Origin: CAZPQK01 sp964588695
Lineage (GTDB): Bacteria > Krumholzibacteriota > Krumholzibacteriia > WVZY01 > JAKEHA01
NCBI GenBank assembly: GCA_964588695.1
Contig: CAZPQK010000003.1
Location: forward strand, 296,888-360,887
Reading direction: 5' to 3'
Length of the DNA stretch: 64,000 nt
Part shown: positions 41,878 to 51,034 of the stretch, piece after piece
Layout: each line of letters starts with the position of its first letter
Numbering within the stretch: position 1 is the stretch's first letter
Position numbers and translations under genes: made by a program
Notes under the pieces: generated by a model
Told to the model about the DNA's origin: nothing
What the model saw: the letters and a program-made list of their open reading frames with translations, nothing else
Database searches by the model: none

Positions 41878-42411
41878 ATGAACCTCGACATCAAATTGTC
41901 CACCTGCAGTGTGCGCAGTTGGCGGCCAGGGGATGAGCCATCATTGGTTCGCCACGCCAATAACCCCAATGTTAGCAACAGTTTACGGGATGATTTCCCG
42001 TCTCCGTATCTGATGCCGGACGCCCGTCGCTGGATTCATCTGGCAACGACGGAGCTGGCCGAGACCGCGTTCGCGGTGGACATCGCGGGGTTTGCCGTGG
42101 GTGGTGTAGGGTTTTCGCTTGGTTCAGATGTTTACCGCGTTCGGGCCGAGATCGGATACTGGTTGGGTGAAGAGTTTTGGGGAAGGGGCGTGATGACCGA
42201 GGTGGTAACCAACATGAGCGAATGGGCGTTTGCCGAGTATCAGGTGCATCGGGTTTTCGCCGCGGTGTTTTCCAACAACACGGGATCGATGCGCGTGTTG
42301 GAAAAGTCAGGGTTTTATCACGAAGGTGTTCATCGCGCGGCCGTGTTCAAACGCGGACGATTCTTAGACGAAGTGATGTATGCGAGATTAAAAGGAGATT
42401 CGGTTGATTAG
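41878..42411 (+). CDS. GNAT family N-acetyltransferase (RimJ/RimL-like)
   Basis: A 177-residue acetyltransferase. The acetyl-CoA-binding core GYWLGEEFWGRGVMTEVVTNMSEWAFAEYQVHRVFAAVFSNNTGSMRVLEKSGF shows the V/I-x-x-x-x-GxG/A pattern and the N-x-x-S motif of the RimJ/RimL group. The substrate could be a protein N-terminus or a small amine. First gene of a packed run of five; its stop overlaps the next start by 8 bp. Confidence 0.92.
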   Translation: MNLDIKLSTCSVRSWRPGDEPSLVRHANNPNVSNSLRDDFPSPYLMPDARRWIHLATTELAETAFAVDIAGFAVGGVGFSLGSDVYRVRAEIGYWLGEEFWGRGVMTEVVTNMSEWAFAEYQVHRVFAAVFSNNTGSMRVLEKSGFYHEGVHRAAVFKRGRFLDEVMYARLKGDSVD

Positions 42412-44161
42412 TCCCCAAGTGTTTTGGTTGGGTTCGGTTGTTCTTTTGTTTTTTGGAGCTGTGGACGTTTCCGCGACGGCGAGTTCCAACCTTCAAAAGT
42501 TGTTTAGTGACGAATGGCAGTATCGGATGGTTAGCGATCCATTAAGCGCGACTGCCTATGGCGTGCACGACTACAACGATCAACTCACTGATGTCTCGCT
42601 TGCAGCTCAGGAGCAGGACAGCAAGAAGCAAGCTGAGTTTCTTCGCCGCCTGGAGGCAATCGATCGCGGCTCGTTGTCGCCCGTCGAGCAAAACCACTAC
42701 GACGCGTTTCATTGGTTATTGCGTGATCGCCTGGCAGAGTTTGAGTTCAATACTCATCTGATGCCCATTACCAATCGATCCGGATTCCACGTCTACTTTC
42801 CCCAGCTTCCCGAGCAGGTGCCGTTGAATACGGTAGAAGATTACGACAACTACGTTGCTCGCCTGCGTGCTTTCGACCGGTACGCCGACCAGCACATCGA
42901 GCTCATGAAACAGGGGATTGCATCAGGTTACGTGCTACCAGCGATTGTGTTGGAAGGCGTCGAAGACGCTATCTCGCCGCACATTGTCGATGATCCTAGG
43001 GAAAGCCTCCTGTTTGATGCGTTCGACGAGTTTCCTGACGATGTCGGTGTCGCCGATCAGGATCGGTTTCGCCGCGAGGGCGGCAACGCGATTGCAACGT
43101 CAGTGGTTCCGGGGTATCGCAAGTTTCTTGCGTTTATGACCGACGAGTATTTGCCGGCCGCCCGCCAGGACATCGGCGCTAGTGCCTTGCCCAATGGAAA
43201 GAAGTTCTACGAACATCGGGTTCGCCGGTTCACCACGTTGGACATTTCGCCGCAAGAAGTCCACGACATAGGACACTCCGAAGTAAAGCGGATTCGCGGC
43301 GAGATGGCAGCGGTGATCGAGGAGGTTGATTTTACAGGCTCATTCGCGGAGTTTGTGGAGTTTCTGCGCACCGACGATCGCTTTTACGTAGACTCGCCCG
43401 AGCAACTCATGAAGGAAACTGCGTACGTTCTTAAAAAAATGGACGGCGAGTTGCCGCGTTTGTTCAAAACCCTTCCGCGCACGCCGTACGGGATCAAGCG
43501 AATCCCCGACTATATTGCGCCTAAAACGACCACTGCTTACTACAACCCCCCGCCCGGCGATCTTACCCGTGGCGGGTATTACTACGTTAACTGCTATGAC
43601 CTGCCTAGTCGTCCGCTGTATGAAATTGAAGCGCTAAGCCTGCACGAAGCGGTTCCCGGGCATCATTTGCAAATCGCGTTGTCTTCCGAAATGCAAGGTG
43701 TCCCCGAGTTTCGCAAGTACATGGGGTTGACCGCGTTTGTTGAAGGGTGGGCGTTGTATTCGGAGCGATTGGGGCTTGAAGTTGGCTTCTACCAGGATCC
43801 CTACAGCAATTTTGGGCGGCTAACCTACGAAATGTGGCGTGCCCTACGGCTTGTGGTCGACACGGGAATGCACTACCTGGGCTGGACGCGCCAGCAGGCG
43901 ATTGATTTCATGTCCGAAAATTCCGCGCTAACTCTGCATAATATTACCACCGAAGTGGATCGTTACATCTCCTGGCCAGGACAGGCGCTGGGTTACAAGA
44001 TGGGTGAACTCAAGATTCGCGAGTTACGCGCCCTGGCCGAAAAAGAAATGGGTGACGCGTTTGACGTTCGTGAGTTCCACGACGTCGTTCTGCAGAACGG
44101 ATCGGTTCCACTGAATGTATTGACCCGGAACGTGGAGGCGTATATCGCTACCGCAAGATGA
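42404..44161 (+). CDS. DUF885 family exported metallopeptidase-like protein
   Basis: A 585-residue protein of the DUF885 family, distantly related to M32/M2-type gluzincins. A signal segment (ISPQVFWLGSVVLLFFGAVDVSATA) starts the protein. The zinc motif lies at 414-421 (HEAVPGHH: His414, Glu415, His420/421), followed by FVEGWALYSERLG and GDLTRGGYYYVNCYDLP, both typical. The start is TTG, supported by AAAAGGAG 8-13 bp upstream; it overlaps the GNAT stop. Probably a periplasmic peptidase; substrate unknown. Confidence 0.92.
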   Translation: MISPQVFWLGSVVLLFFGAVDVSATASSNLQKLFSDEWQYRMVSDPLSATAYGVHDYNDQLTDVSLAAQEQDSKKQAEFLRRLEAIDRGSLSPVEQNHYDAFHWLLRDRLAEFEFNTHLMPITNRSGFHVYFPQLPEQVPLNTVEDYDNYVARLRAFDRYADQHIELMKQGIASGYVLPAIVLEGVEDAISPHIVDDPRESLLFDAFDEFPDDVGVADQDRFRREGGNAIATSVVPGYRKFLAFMTDEYLPAARQDIGASALPNGKKFYEHRVRRFTTLDISPQEVHDIGHSEVKRIRGEMAAVIEEVDFTGSFAEFVEFLRTDDRFYVDSPEQLMKETAYVLKKMDGELPRLFKTLPRTPYGIKRIPDYIAPKTTTAYYNPPPGDLTRGGYYYVNCYDLPSRPLYEIEALSLHEAVPGHHLQIALSSEMQGVPEFRKYMGLTAFVEGWALYSERLGLEVGFYQDPYSNFGRLTYEMWRALRLVVDTGMHYLGWTRQQAIDFMSENSALTLHNITTEVDRYISWPGQALGYKMGELKIRELRALAEKEMGDAFDVREFHDVVLQNGSVPLNVLTRNVEAYIATAR

Positions 44162-45324
44162 CAAGTTCCTTTGATGTCGTAGTTGTAGGTTCCGGGCCAG
44201 CCGGAGCAACCGCCGCGTTGGATCTGGCGCGGCGCGGCGTGCGTGTGGCGCTGGTCGACAAAGACACATTCCCACGCGAGAAGACGTGTGGCGACGGCGT
44301 GCCGCCCGGTACCATCGAGGCGCTGTACGACCTGGGGCTGGAGAACGACCTCACCCGCGCCGGGTTCTTGCGGATTCAGGGGATTCGATTGGGCGCCCCC
44401 GGGCGACGGGTGTGGGAGACAACGTTTGCGGGCAAGCGGGCGCCATTTTATATCGCGCGACGCCATGACTTCGACCAGCTAATCCGCAGCCATGCCTTGT
44501 CTGCGGGAGCGGAACCCATCGATGGAGCGGTGAAGAAAGTGATCCGCGCGGATGGACAGGTGGCCGGAGTTATAGTTGCATCGGCCTCAGGTGAGCGACG
44601 ATTGGAGTCGCGAGTGGTTGTTGCCGCCGACGGTGCGACCAGTCTGTTACGGCGCGAGTTGCTTCCTCAGTCGAGGTCTACGTTGCGCGAGCGCGGCGTC
44701 GCCATTCGTGGCTACATTAATAACTTTGAGCCATCGCACCTCGTCGAGTTTTACTTCTGGAAGAAGTATCTACCCGGCTACGCCTGGTTGTTTCCAATGG
44801 GAGCGGGGGTGGCTAACGTTGGCGTTATCATGCGTGCTGACATCTACAAAAAGCGCGGCTGGAAATTGCCCAACCTGCTTAGCGAGTTCGTGCGAGAGCC
44901 CGTGGTTGCCGATCGCCATGACGGGTCGCCGGTTCGTGACGTTGCGAGTTGGCAGCTAAGTTACGGAGCCGCGAACCACGCACCGTGTGCGGTTTCTGGA
45001 TGTCTCTTTGTTGGGGACGCCGCCGGACTGGTGGACTCGTTTACCGGTGAGGGTATTCACAATGCCGTGATGTCCGGGCGGCTGGCGGCCGAAGCGATCG
45101 CCGCCCAGTCGGCCCACCCGAACGCGTCTGCGCAGATGTATCGAGAGCGGTTAGCGGAGGAACTCTCGCGAAGTATCGCCCGTTCTTATCGCGCGCAACG
45201 CTGGTTGCATGCAGCGCCGTGGCTGGTAGATGGGCTGTTCGCCGCCGCATCCTGGAACGATAGCTGGGTGCGACGAATGATCAATAAAGTGTCGACCGAC
45301 TTTGTGGTCGACCTGGCACGATAG
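44158..45324 (+). CDS. Geranylgeranyl-reductase-family FAD oxidoreductase
   Basis: A 388-residue flavoprotein. It has the FAD motif DVVVVGSGPAGATAALDLARRGVRVALVDKDTFPREKTCGDGVPPGTIEAL typical of geranylgeranyl/digeranylgeranyl reductases and related halogenases, GAGVANVGVIM, and CLFVGDAAGLVDSFTGEGIHNAVMSG at the second nucleotide-binding region. It could saturate prenyl chains of quinones or lipids, or be a related oxidoreductase. It overlaps the DUF885 gene by 4 bp (ATGA). Confidence 0.9.
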   Translation: MTSSFDVVVVGSGPAGATAALDLARRGVRVALVDKDTFPREKTCGDGVPPGTIEALYDLGLENDLTRAGFLRIQGIRLGAPGRRVWETTFAGKRAPFYIARRHDFDQLIRSHALSAGAEPIDGAVKKVIRADGQVAGVIVASASGERRLESRVVVAADGATSLLRRELLPQSRSTLRERGVAIRGYINNFEPSHLVEFYFWKKYLPGYAWLFPMGAGVANVGVIMRADIYKKRGWKLPNLLSEFVREPVVADRHDGSPVRDVASWQLSYGAANHAPCAVSGCLFVGDAAGLVDSFTGEGIHNAVMSGRLAAEAIAAQSAHPNASAQMYRERLAEELSRSIARSYRAQRWLHAAPWLVDGLFAAASWNDSWVRRMINKVSTDFVVDLAR

Positions 45325-45332
45325 GAGACGAT

Positions 45333-45848
45333 GTGGAGATTCGAAGCGTGGTTGCGTTTATCGAGTATCGCCAGCGAATCAGAGCTCGGACGGAGAAAGT
45401 GATCGGGTGCATTCCTCCGGATCGGTTCAGTTGGTCCTACAAGTCGGGGAAGTTTACGTTTGGAGATTTGGTTCGGCACCTGGCGACCACCGAGCGCTAC
45501 ATGTTTGCCGAAAACGTCGCCGGTCGACCGAGCTGCTACCCCGGCTGTGGGCCAGATATCGCGGAAGGGTTTGACGAGACCATGGCGTTGTACGACCGTC
45601 TCTATCGCGAGTCTATGGACATATATGCGTCACTGGAAGACGCGGATCTGGACCAGAAGTGCATGACCCCGGGTGGTGCCGCCATACGAAAGTGGAAGTG
45701 GTTGCGCAGCATGATCGAACACGAAGTGCACCATCGTGGACAGATTTACGTTTATCTGTCGATGAACCAGATCGCAGCGCCACCTCTCTACGGACTTACT
45801 GCCGAAGATGTTCTTGCCAAAAGCGTTCCCTTCGAACCCAACGACTAG
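45333..45848 (+). CDS. DinB-like four-helix metal-binding protein
   Basis: A 171-residue protein of the DinB/YfiT-like fold. A His in FGDLVRHLATTERYMF and the pair in MIEHEVHHRGQIYVYL form the usual three-His metal site. Such proteins include thiol-dependent S-transferases (bacillithiol or mycothiol type) and stress-induced proteins. The start is GTG with AGGAGACGAT upstream; an overlapping out-of-frame ATG at 45331 gives no DinB product. It follows the flavoprotein gene by 8 bp. Confidence 0.9.
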   Translation: MEIRSVVAFIEYRQRIRARTEKVIGCIPPDRFSWSYKSGKFTFGDLVRHLATTERYMFAENVAGRPSCYPGCGPDIAEGFDETMALYDRLYRESMDIYASLEDADLDQKCMTPGGAAIRKWKWLRSMIEHEVHHRGQIYVYLSMNQIAAPPLYGLTAEDVLAKSVPFEPND

Positions 45849-47165
45849 ATGTTAAAGTCTTTCGCTGTCGTTTCTGTACTCGCGCTGCTCGCCATACTTG
45901 CGATCGCGCTCGGTATCCTCGATCGATTTTCTGGAGACGGGAAGGTCGGTGTCGCCGCGATCGCGTCGATTACGACCTATTGGGGTGTGCTGGCCGCGAC
46001 GGTTGGATTGTTTCAGCTAGGGCGTCGTCGTCCGCGCGAACTGACCCTCGCGCTGGTCTCGGTGGTGATGGTCGCGGTGTTTGCAGAGGTCGCGTTACGC
46101 GTGGTTGCACCTAATCGCGCGCTGCGCCCGTTCGGCGGACGATCGTCGCGGACGTTTCATCACATTTATCCCACTAACGTGAAAATGTACATGGGCAACT
46201 ACGAAGGCAACGATGTCGTGGTACGAACCAACGATGACGGCCTTCGATCTTCGTGGTCACGCGAGGCGTATCTTCAGAAGCCTCATCGAATTGCGTTGTT
46301 GGGCGACTCGTTTACTATGGGTTTTGGGGTGCGCCAGGAGTACATGGTTGCTCAAGTTCTGGAAGACACACTGCGGTATCAGTTGCGCCAGGATGATATT
46401 GCGGTTTTGAACGCAGGCGTTGTCAGCCACTCGCCGATTCTTTCTAAACAGATGTACCAGGAGTTGGTTCGCGAATACGAGCCAACCGTTGTCATGTTGA
46501 TACTGGACTGTTCGGATATCGGCGACGACATTCATTACGCACGTGAAGCAAGTGTAGTGGACGGCAAGGTGGTTTTTGACGTGCCCGAAACCAGTGGCCG
46601 CCGCGGCTATAGCGCGGTGTTGCAGGTATTGGGCCCGGTGTGGTCACGCGTTAAGCAAAACCTGGAGTATCCGTACTATACCCTTTTTCATTCGGGGACG
46701 TTTAACTATGACTACTATGACTTTGAGGTGACCGTGGCGGGTAAGACCGAGCGTAACCGGTTCTTTATCTACCGCCATCCGCTGGACGACACGCGACCGT
46801 TTTTTAACAAAACGCTAGGCTACGTCCGCGATATCAAACGCATGGTTGAAGCCGACGGCGGTACCTTCATTCTAGTGGTCGCGCCGCGTTACCATCACTG
46901 GAATGACGACGAGGCTCCCGACAACTGGGAGGTTAAACAGTACAAGTATGGCGTCAACGACCCGTACGAGATGGAATATGTTCGCTATTTTCGCGAAGTC
47001 GAGTCTGCTGGGGAGTTCGACGTTCTCAACTTACTCTATCCTTTTATCGGCGCCAAGCAGGCCCCGCTAGTTTTTCGCGCCGACCCCCACTGGAACGAAG
47101 CCGGGCACCGCTTTGTTGCGGCACGACTGGCTGAATACCTGGTTACCTACGACCTGATCCGGTAG
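45849..47165 (+). CDS. Membrane-anchored SGNH/GDSL hydrolase
   Basis: A 438-residue protein with two or three N-terminal membrane segments (about 5-25, 40-58, 65-85) and a periplasmic SGNH hydrolase domain: block I LLGDSFTMGFGV with Ser154 the predicted nucleophile, a Gly/Asn block (NAGVVSHSP), and block V DPHWNEAGH (Asp and His of the triad) near residue 420. It resembles AlgX/DltD-like or lipid/sugar O-acyl esterases and transferases. The ATG immediately follows the DinB stop, so they share a transcript. Confidence 0.88.
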   Translation: MLKSFAVVSVLALLAILAIALGILDRFSGDGKVGVAAIASITTYWGVLAATVGLFQLGRRRPRELTLALVSVVMVAVFAEVALRVVAPNRALRPFGGRSSRTFHHIYPTNVKMYMGNYEGNDVVVRTNDDGLRSSWSREAYLQKPHRIALLGDSFTMGFGVRQEYMVAQVLEDTLRYQLRQDDIAVLNAGVVSHSPILSKQMYQELVREYEPTVVMLILDCSDIGDDIHYAREASVVDGKVVFDVPETSGRRGYSAVLQVLGPVWSRVKQNLEYPYYTLFHSGTFNYDYYDFEVTVAGKTERNRFFIYRHPLDDTRPFFNKTLGYVRDIKRMVEADGGTFILVVAPRYHHWNDDEAPDNWEVKQYKYGVNDPYEMEYVRYFREVESAGEFDVLNLLYPFIGAKQAPLVFRADPHWNEAGHRFVAARLAEYLVTYDLIR

Positions 47166-47203
47166 TCCGTCGGGTTTGACGTTGTCGGTGTGTCCGAAAT
47201 TCC

Positions 47204-47214
47204 TGTGCTATAAT
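47204..47214 (+). promoter_or_regulatory. Extended -10 promoter giving a probably leaderless mRNA
   Basis: TGTGCTATAAT ends 6 bp before the ATG at 47221. If transcription starts 7 bp after the -10 box, it starts on or next to the A of the start codon. There is no ribosome-binding site between. Confidence 0.55.
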
Positions 47215-47220
47215 TGGGCT

Positions 47221-49740
47221 ATGCAGTTCCTCCGCGCGGTCGCCGTCGTGCTCTTGCTTGGATGCTGGAGCGGAGCGGCGGCCCAAATTTACAGCGAAGA
47301 CTTCACGTCAGCAACTTATTGGGATCAGGGCACAACCACCGCACAGTGGGACACGCTCGCGGGACAGGTTCGCCTTCCCCTGGCGGCCAACACCATCAGC
47401 CAGTTCGATACTTCGTTTGGTGTTTTCTACGTGTTCGACCTCGACGTGTCGGGCAACTATGCCTTTTGCGCGGCGGACAACGAGGGGCTGGTGGTTGTGG
47501 ACATTCGTGACAAGTCCCAACCCAAGTTCGTTATCCAGTTTGATTTGCTGGAACAAGCAAGAGACATTCGCGCCCTCGGGAATGTGTTGTACCTGGCGAA
47601 TAACTACAATGGCCTTTATACGTTTGATATAACCGACCCCGAACAGCCACAGCTGCTAGACGAATTTCGTACCGTTGGACAATCGGTCGGGATGTGCGTG
47701 GAGGGGAACACCACTTACTTTGCCGACGGCCCGTTTGGCCTGACCATTCTCGACACCACCGACCCCAGCAATTTGGATACATGCGCCACCTGGAACTCTC
47801 CCGGCTACGCGCTGGCCATCGATGTGGTCCGGCCATACGCGTATCTCGCTGACGGAGCTGCGGGCCTGCAGGTGGTGGACGTCAGCGATCCGTACCGACC
47901 CACGTTCGTCGGAAACTACAACACCCCGGGACTCGCGCGCGGCGTTGTTGTCGACGGCGACGTTGCCTATGTTTCGGATACCGCTGGCGGGATACAGGTG
48001 GTTTCCGTCGCCAACAAAGTTTCGCCGGACACGTTGGCAACGATTTCGACGCCAGCGATTTGCACCAGCGCCGGCCTGTACGGCGACATCTTATTGGCGA
48101 CTGTATTTTTTCACGGTTTATATGCCTACGATGTCAGCGACCCGAGCCAACCGGTACTGTTGGGAGTTCACCAGTTACCCGGCGACGGGCATCACCAGAA
48201 AGTGGTGATTGAGGGTGATTACGCGTACGTGTGTTCGGGTGCGGATGGTTTTTTTATCGTCGACCTGACCGTTGATATTCCCGCAATCGCACGCGGGAAC
48301 GTTGTGGGCGGCCCGGTCCGTGAACTGGTGTCCTTCGGTGAGTTTTTGTACGCTGGAGAAAGTGGTCTCGTCGCCCTAGACGCTAGCGACCCCGCCAACC
48401 CGATGGGAGTCCTGCCTGACGGTGACACCGTGGTTAACTCGTTGGTTGTCTGGAGCGGCGTCAACGCGGTTCACGGCGCTAGCAACCCGTCAATTTCCCC
48501 CGACGGTCACGGACTTGTAACCAGTGACATCACCACCGCCCCGACCATTGCGGCGATAGACACAATCGGTGTTCCCGCACCAGTATTCGATTTGGAGTTG
48601 TTTGGGGAGTACTTGTATTCAGTCACCAATAATGGAATCACCACTTATAAAGTTTCTCCGCCCACCGCGTTTCCTCCGATAACGACCGGGCAGGCAACCA
48701 TCGTCGGCTCGTCGCGAGCGATGGCCCTTGCTGGCGACTGCGCTTACCTGGCTAACGATACCCTGGGGTTGATCGCGTTGGATATGTCCCTTCCTAACGT
48801 CCCCACTATGGCTGGAATGCTGGGAGTTGGTCTTTCTTTGCATGATGTTGTTGTTGACGGCGACATTGCCTACGCGCTCAGCGACAGTGCGTTAGAAGTA
48901 ATTGACGTTGTTGCGCCCGCGTCGCCGACACTCGTGGCGACTCTCCCATTGCCCGGCGTGCCCAACCGAGCGCTTCGTTTTGGCGACCGGCTTTATGTCG
49001 CCGCGGGTAGTGCGGGTGTTTGCGAAGTCGACGTATCGACGCAGACCTCACCGTTTCTGGTTCGGACGATTGCCACCGGTTCGTCCGCGCTAGTCGCGAA
49101 GCGACGGGGGCAATACTTGTACGTGGGTGTTGACGCTGGCGTCGAAGTCTTTGAAATGACCAGCTTTTTCGATGCGGCGGCCAACATCGTGCAATCTTTG
49201 GACGTGTACGATGATTTTCCCGCTATAACTTCCGTGCAATTGAATGGTGTTGGACACCCGATGGTTGCTTGGGAAGTCACGGTCGACGGCGGTGCTAACT
49301 GGTTTGCGATTACACCCGACGATACCTGGACGCAGCCCGTTTTTCCCGGCGTCGATTTGCGGTGGCGTGCGACTCTGCCCGGCGCCGCGTCCGCGCCGGC
49401 GACGATTTCCAGCGTGACCATTAATGTGATGACTCGACCCACCGCGACCGACGTTGTTGCAAGCGACGCAGTCCGTGGCAACTATCCCAACCCGTTCAAT
49501 CCGTCGACGACTATCGAGTATTCGGTCGCACGAAACCACACGCGGGTGACCATGACGATATACGACGTTGCTGGTCGACGAATCGCCACTCTCATCGACG
49601 GCACCCGTGACGCAGGGAATCATTCGATACGATGGGATGGAACCAACCACCGCGGCACCCGCGTGGCCAGCGGGGTCTACTTCCTTCGCAGCCAGGTTGG
49701 TACCCATCGGTCAATTCGCAAACTGGTGCTCGTTCAGTAG
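47221..49740 (+). CDS. LVIVD-repeat protein with T9SS sorting domain
   Basis: An 839-residue secreted protein. The ATG at 47221 gives a good signal peptide (MQFLRAVAVVLLLGCWSGAAAQ); the longer frame from 47176 would spoil it. The body is built of repeated LVIVD-type blades (VSGNYAFCAADNEGLVVVDI, VVRPYAYLADGAAGLQVVDVSDPYRP, VDGDVAYVSDTAGGIQVV, VDGDIAYALSDSALEVIDV), each about 42 residues, forming one or two propellers. The C-terminus is a T9SS type A domain (GNYPNPFNPSTTIEYSV...MTIYDVAGRRIATL...VASGVYFLRSQ...KLVLVQ). Likely a cell-surface protein. No enzymatic motif. Confidence 0.92.
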   Translation: MQFLRAVAVVLLLGCWSGAAAQIYSEDFTSATYWDQGTTTAQWDTLAGQVRLPLAANTISQFDTSFGVFYVFDLDVSGNYAFCAADNEGLVVVDIRDKSQPKFVIQFDLLEQARDIRALGNVLYLANNYNGLYTFDITDPEQPQLLDEFRTVGQSVGMCVEGNTTYFADGPFGLTILDTTDPSNLDTCATWNSPGYALAIDVVRPYAYLADGAAGLQVVDVSDPYRPTFVGNYNTPGLARGVVVDGDVAYVSDTAGGIQVVSVANKVSPDTLATISTPAICTSAGLYGDILLATVFFHGLYAYDVSDPSQPVLLGVHQLPGDGHHQKVVIEGDYAYVCSGADGFFIVDLTVDIPAIARGNVVGGPVRELVSFGEFLYAGESGLVALDASDPANPMGVLPDGDTVVNSLVVWSGVNAVHGASNPSISPDGHGLVTSDITTAPTIAAIDTIGVPAPVFDLELFGEYLYSVTNNGITTYKVSPPTAFPPITTGQATIVGSSRAMALAGDCAYLANDTLGLIALDMSLPNVPTMAGMLGVGLSLHDVVVDGDIAYALSDSALEVIDVVAPASPTLVATLPLPGVPNRALRFGDRLYVAAGSAGVCEVDVSTQTSPFLVRTIATGSSALVAKRRGQYLYVGVDAGVEVFEMTSFFDAAANIVQSLDVYDDFPAITSVQLNGVGHPMVAWEVTVDGGANWFAITPDDTWTQPVFPGVDLRWRATLPGAASAPATISSVTINVMTRPTATDVVASDAVRGNYPNPFNPSTTIEYSVARNHTRVTMTIYDVAGRRIATLIDGTRDAGNHSIRWDGTNHRGTRVASGVYFLRSQVGTHRSIRKLVLVQ

Positions 49741-49941
49741 GGCGAATCGCGGCCCCGTCTATTGCACATTGACTCCCCGCTCCGACGCTCCCACACGCCC
49801 CACAAAGGTAACATAAGCTATTACAATCAGTTAAAGCCCCATCCAGGGGGCCGCTTGGGCACACTCCTTGCAGTTCTCCGGTGGCTACTATCGACACCTA
49901 CGAACATCTATTCGCGCCTGAGGGCAGCGAGGAGCGGCAAT

Positions 49942-51027
49942 ATGGCGAAGATTGATACCTTCCTACGAATCATGCTGGAATTCGGCGCCTCTGATTTGCA
50001 CATCTCCGCGGGGGCCGAGCCCACATTGCGGGTGAACGGCGTCCTGGAGAAGGCAAAGCACCGGCCGCTTAGCGATGAGGAAGTACGTCTGCTCATTTAC
50101 GAGCTGCTTACCGAGTCGCAGATTCAGGAGTTCGAACGTATCGGCGAGATTGATTGCGCGTACACGCTGCCCGGGGTGTCAAGGTTTCGAATCAACGTGT
50201 TCAAAAAGCACCCGGGTATCGCTGCGGCGCTGCGAGTGATTCCGCACAAGGTGCCGACGTTGGATGAACTTGGTTTTCCAACGATTTTGAAGTCCATGCT
50301 AAAACACAAGAGCGGCCTGGTATTGGTCACCGGGCCAACCAACTCCGGCAAGTCGACCACGTTGGCGGCGATGATGGATCATCTAAACGTAAACATGAAC
50401 TACCACATGATTACTCTCGAAGATCCGCTGGAGTTCATTCACGAGAACAAAAACAGTCTTATTAACCAACGCCAAATTGGCGAGCACAGTAAGAGCTTTG
50501 CTGCAGCGCTACGGGCTGCGCTACGCGAAGACCCCAACGTGATTCTGGTTGGTGAGATGCGCGATTTGGAGACCATTTCGCTTGCACTTACTGCCGCGGA
50601 ACTCGGTTTGTTGGTGTTGGGAACTTTGCACACGCGTTCTGCCGCACAAACAATCAGTAGGGTTACCGACGCGTTTCCGGTTGAGCAGCAAGCGCAGATC
50701 CGCTTGACGCTGTCCGAAATTCTGGTCGGTATCGTGTCGCAACAGCTTCTGCGTAAAGCCGATGGGTCGGGACGCGTTGCCGCGTTGGAGATTCTTCTGG
50801 GCAACCATGCGGTTCGGAATTTGATCCGCGATGGAAAGAGTCACCACGTTAACAACGTCATCATGACCGGTAAAAAGGAAGGCATGCAGCTGTTGGATCA
50901 GTGCTTGAAAGATCTGGTGACGTCACGGGTGGTAACGCCGGAAGAGGCCGCCCGTTACTCCGAAGAGCCCGAGACAATCCTTGCCCACGCCCAGAACGTT
51001 AAACACAAAGCACCGGTGATGTCGTAG
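49942..51027 (+). CDS. pilT: Type IV pilus retraction ATPase PilT
   Basis: A 362-residue secretion ATPase that depolymerises type IV pili in twitching motility. The start was moved to ATG 49942 (GAGGAGCGG upstream; N-terminus MAKIDTFLRIMLEFGASDLHISAGAEP is typical PilT); the upstream frame to 49762 is unrelated. Walker A GPTNSGKST at 131-139, Asp box around 150-175, Walker B ILVGEMRD at 201-208, and a His box (LGTLHTRSAAQTISR). No other pilus gene is nearby. The next gene starts 7 bp later. Confidence 0.96.
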   Translation: MAKIDTFLRIMLEFGASDLHISAGAEPTLRVNGVLEKAKHRPLSDEEVRLLIYELLTESQIQEFERIGEIDCAYTLPGVSRFRINVFKKHPGIAAALRVIPHKVPTLDELGFPTILKSMLKHKSGLVLVTGPTNSGKSTTLAAMMDHLNVNMNYHMITLEDPLEFIHENKNSLINQRQIGEHSKSFAAALRAALREDPNVILVGEMRDLETISLALTAAELGLLVLGTLHTRSAAQTISRVTDAFPVEQQAQIRLTLSEILVGIVSQQLLRKADGSGRVAALEILLGNHAVRNLIRDGKSHHVNNVIMTGKKEGMQLLDQCLKDLVTSRVVTPEEAARYSEEPETILAHAQNVKHKAPVMS

Positions 51028-51034
51028 TTTCGCT

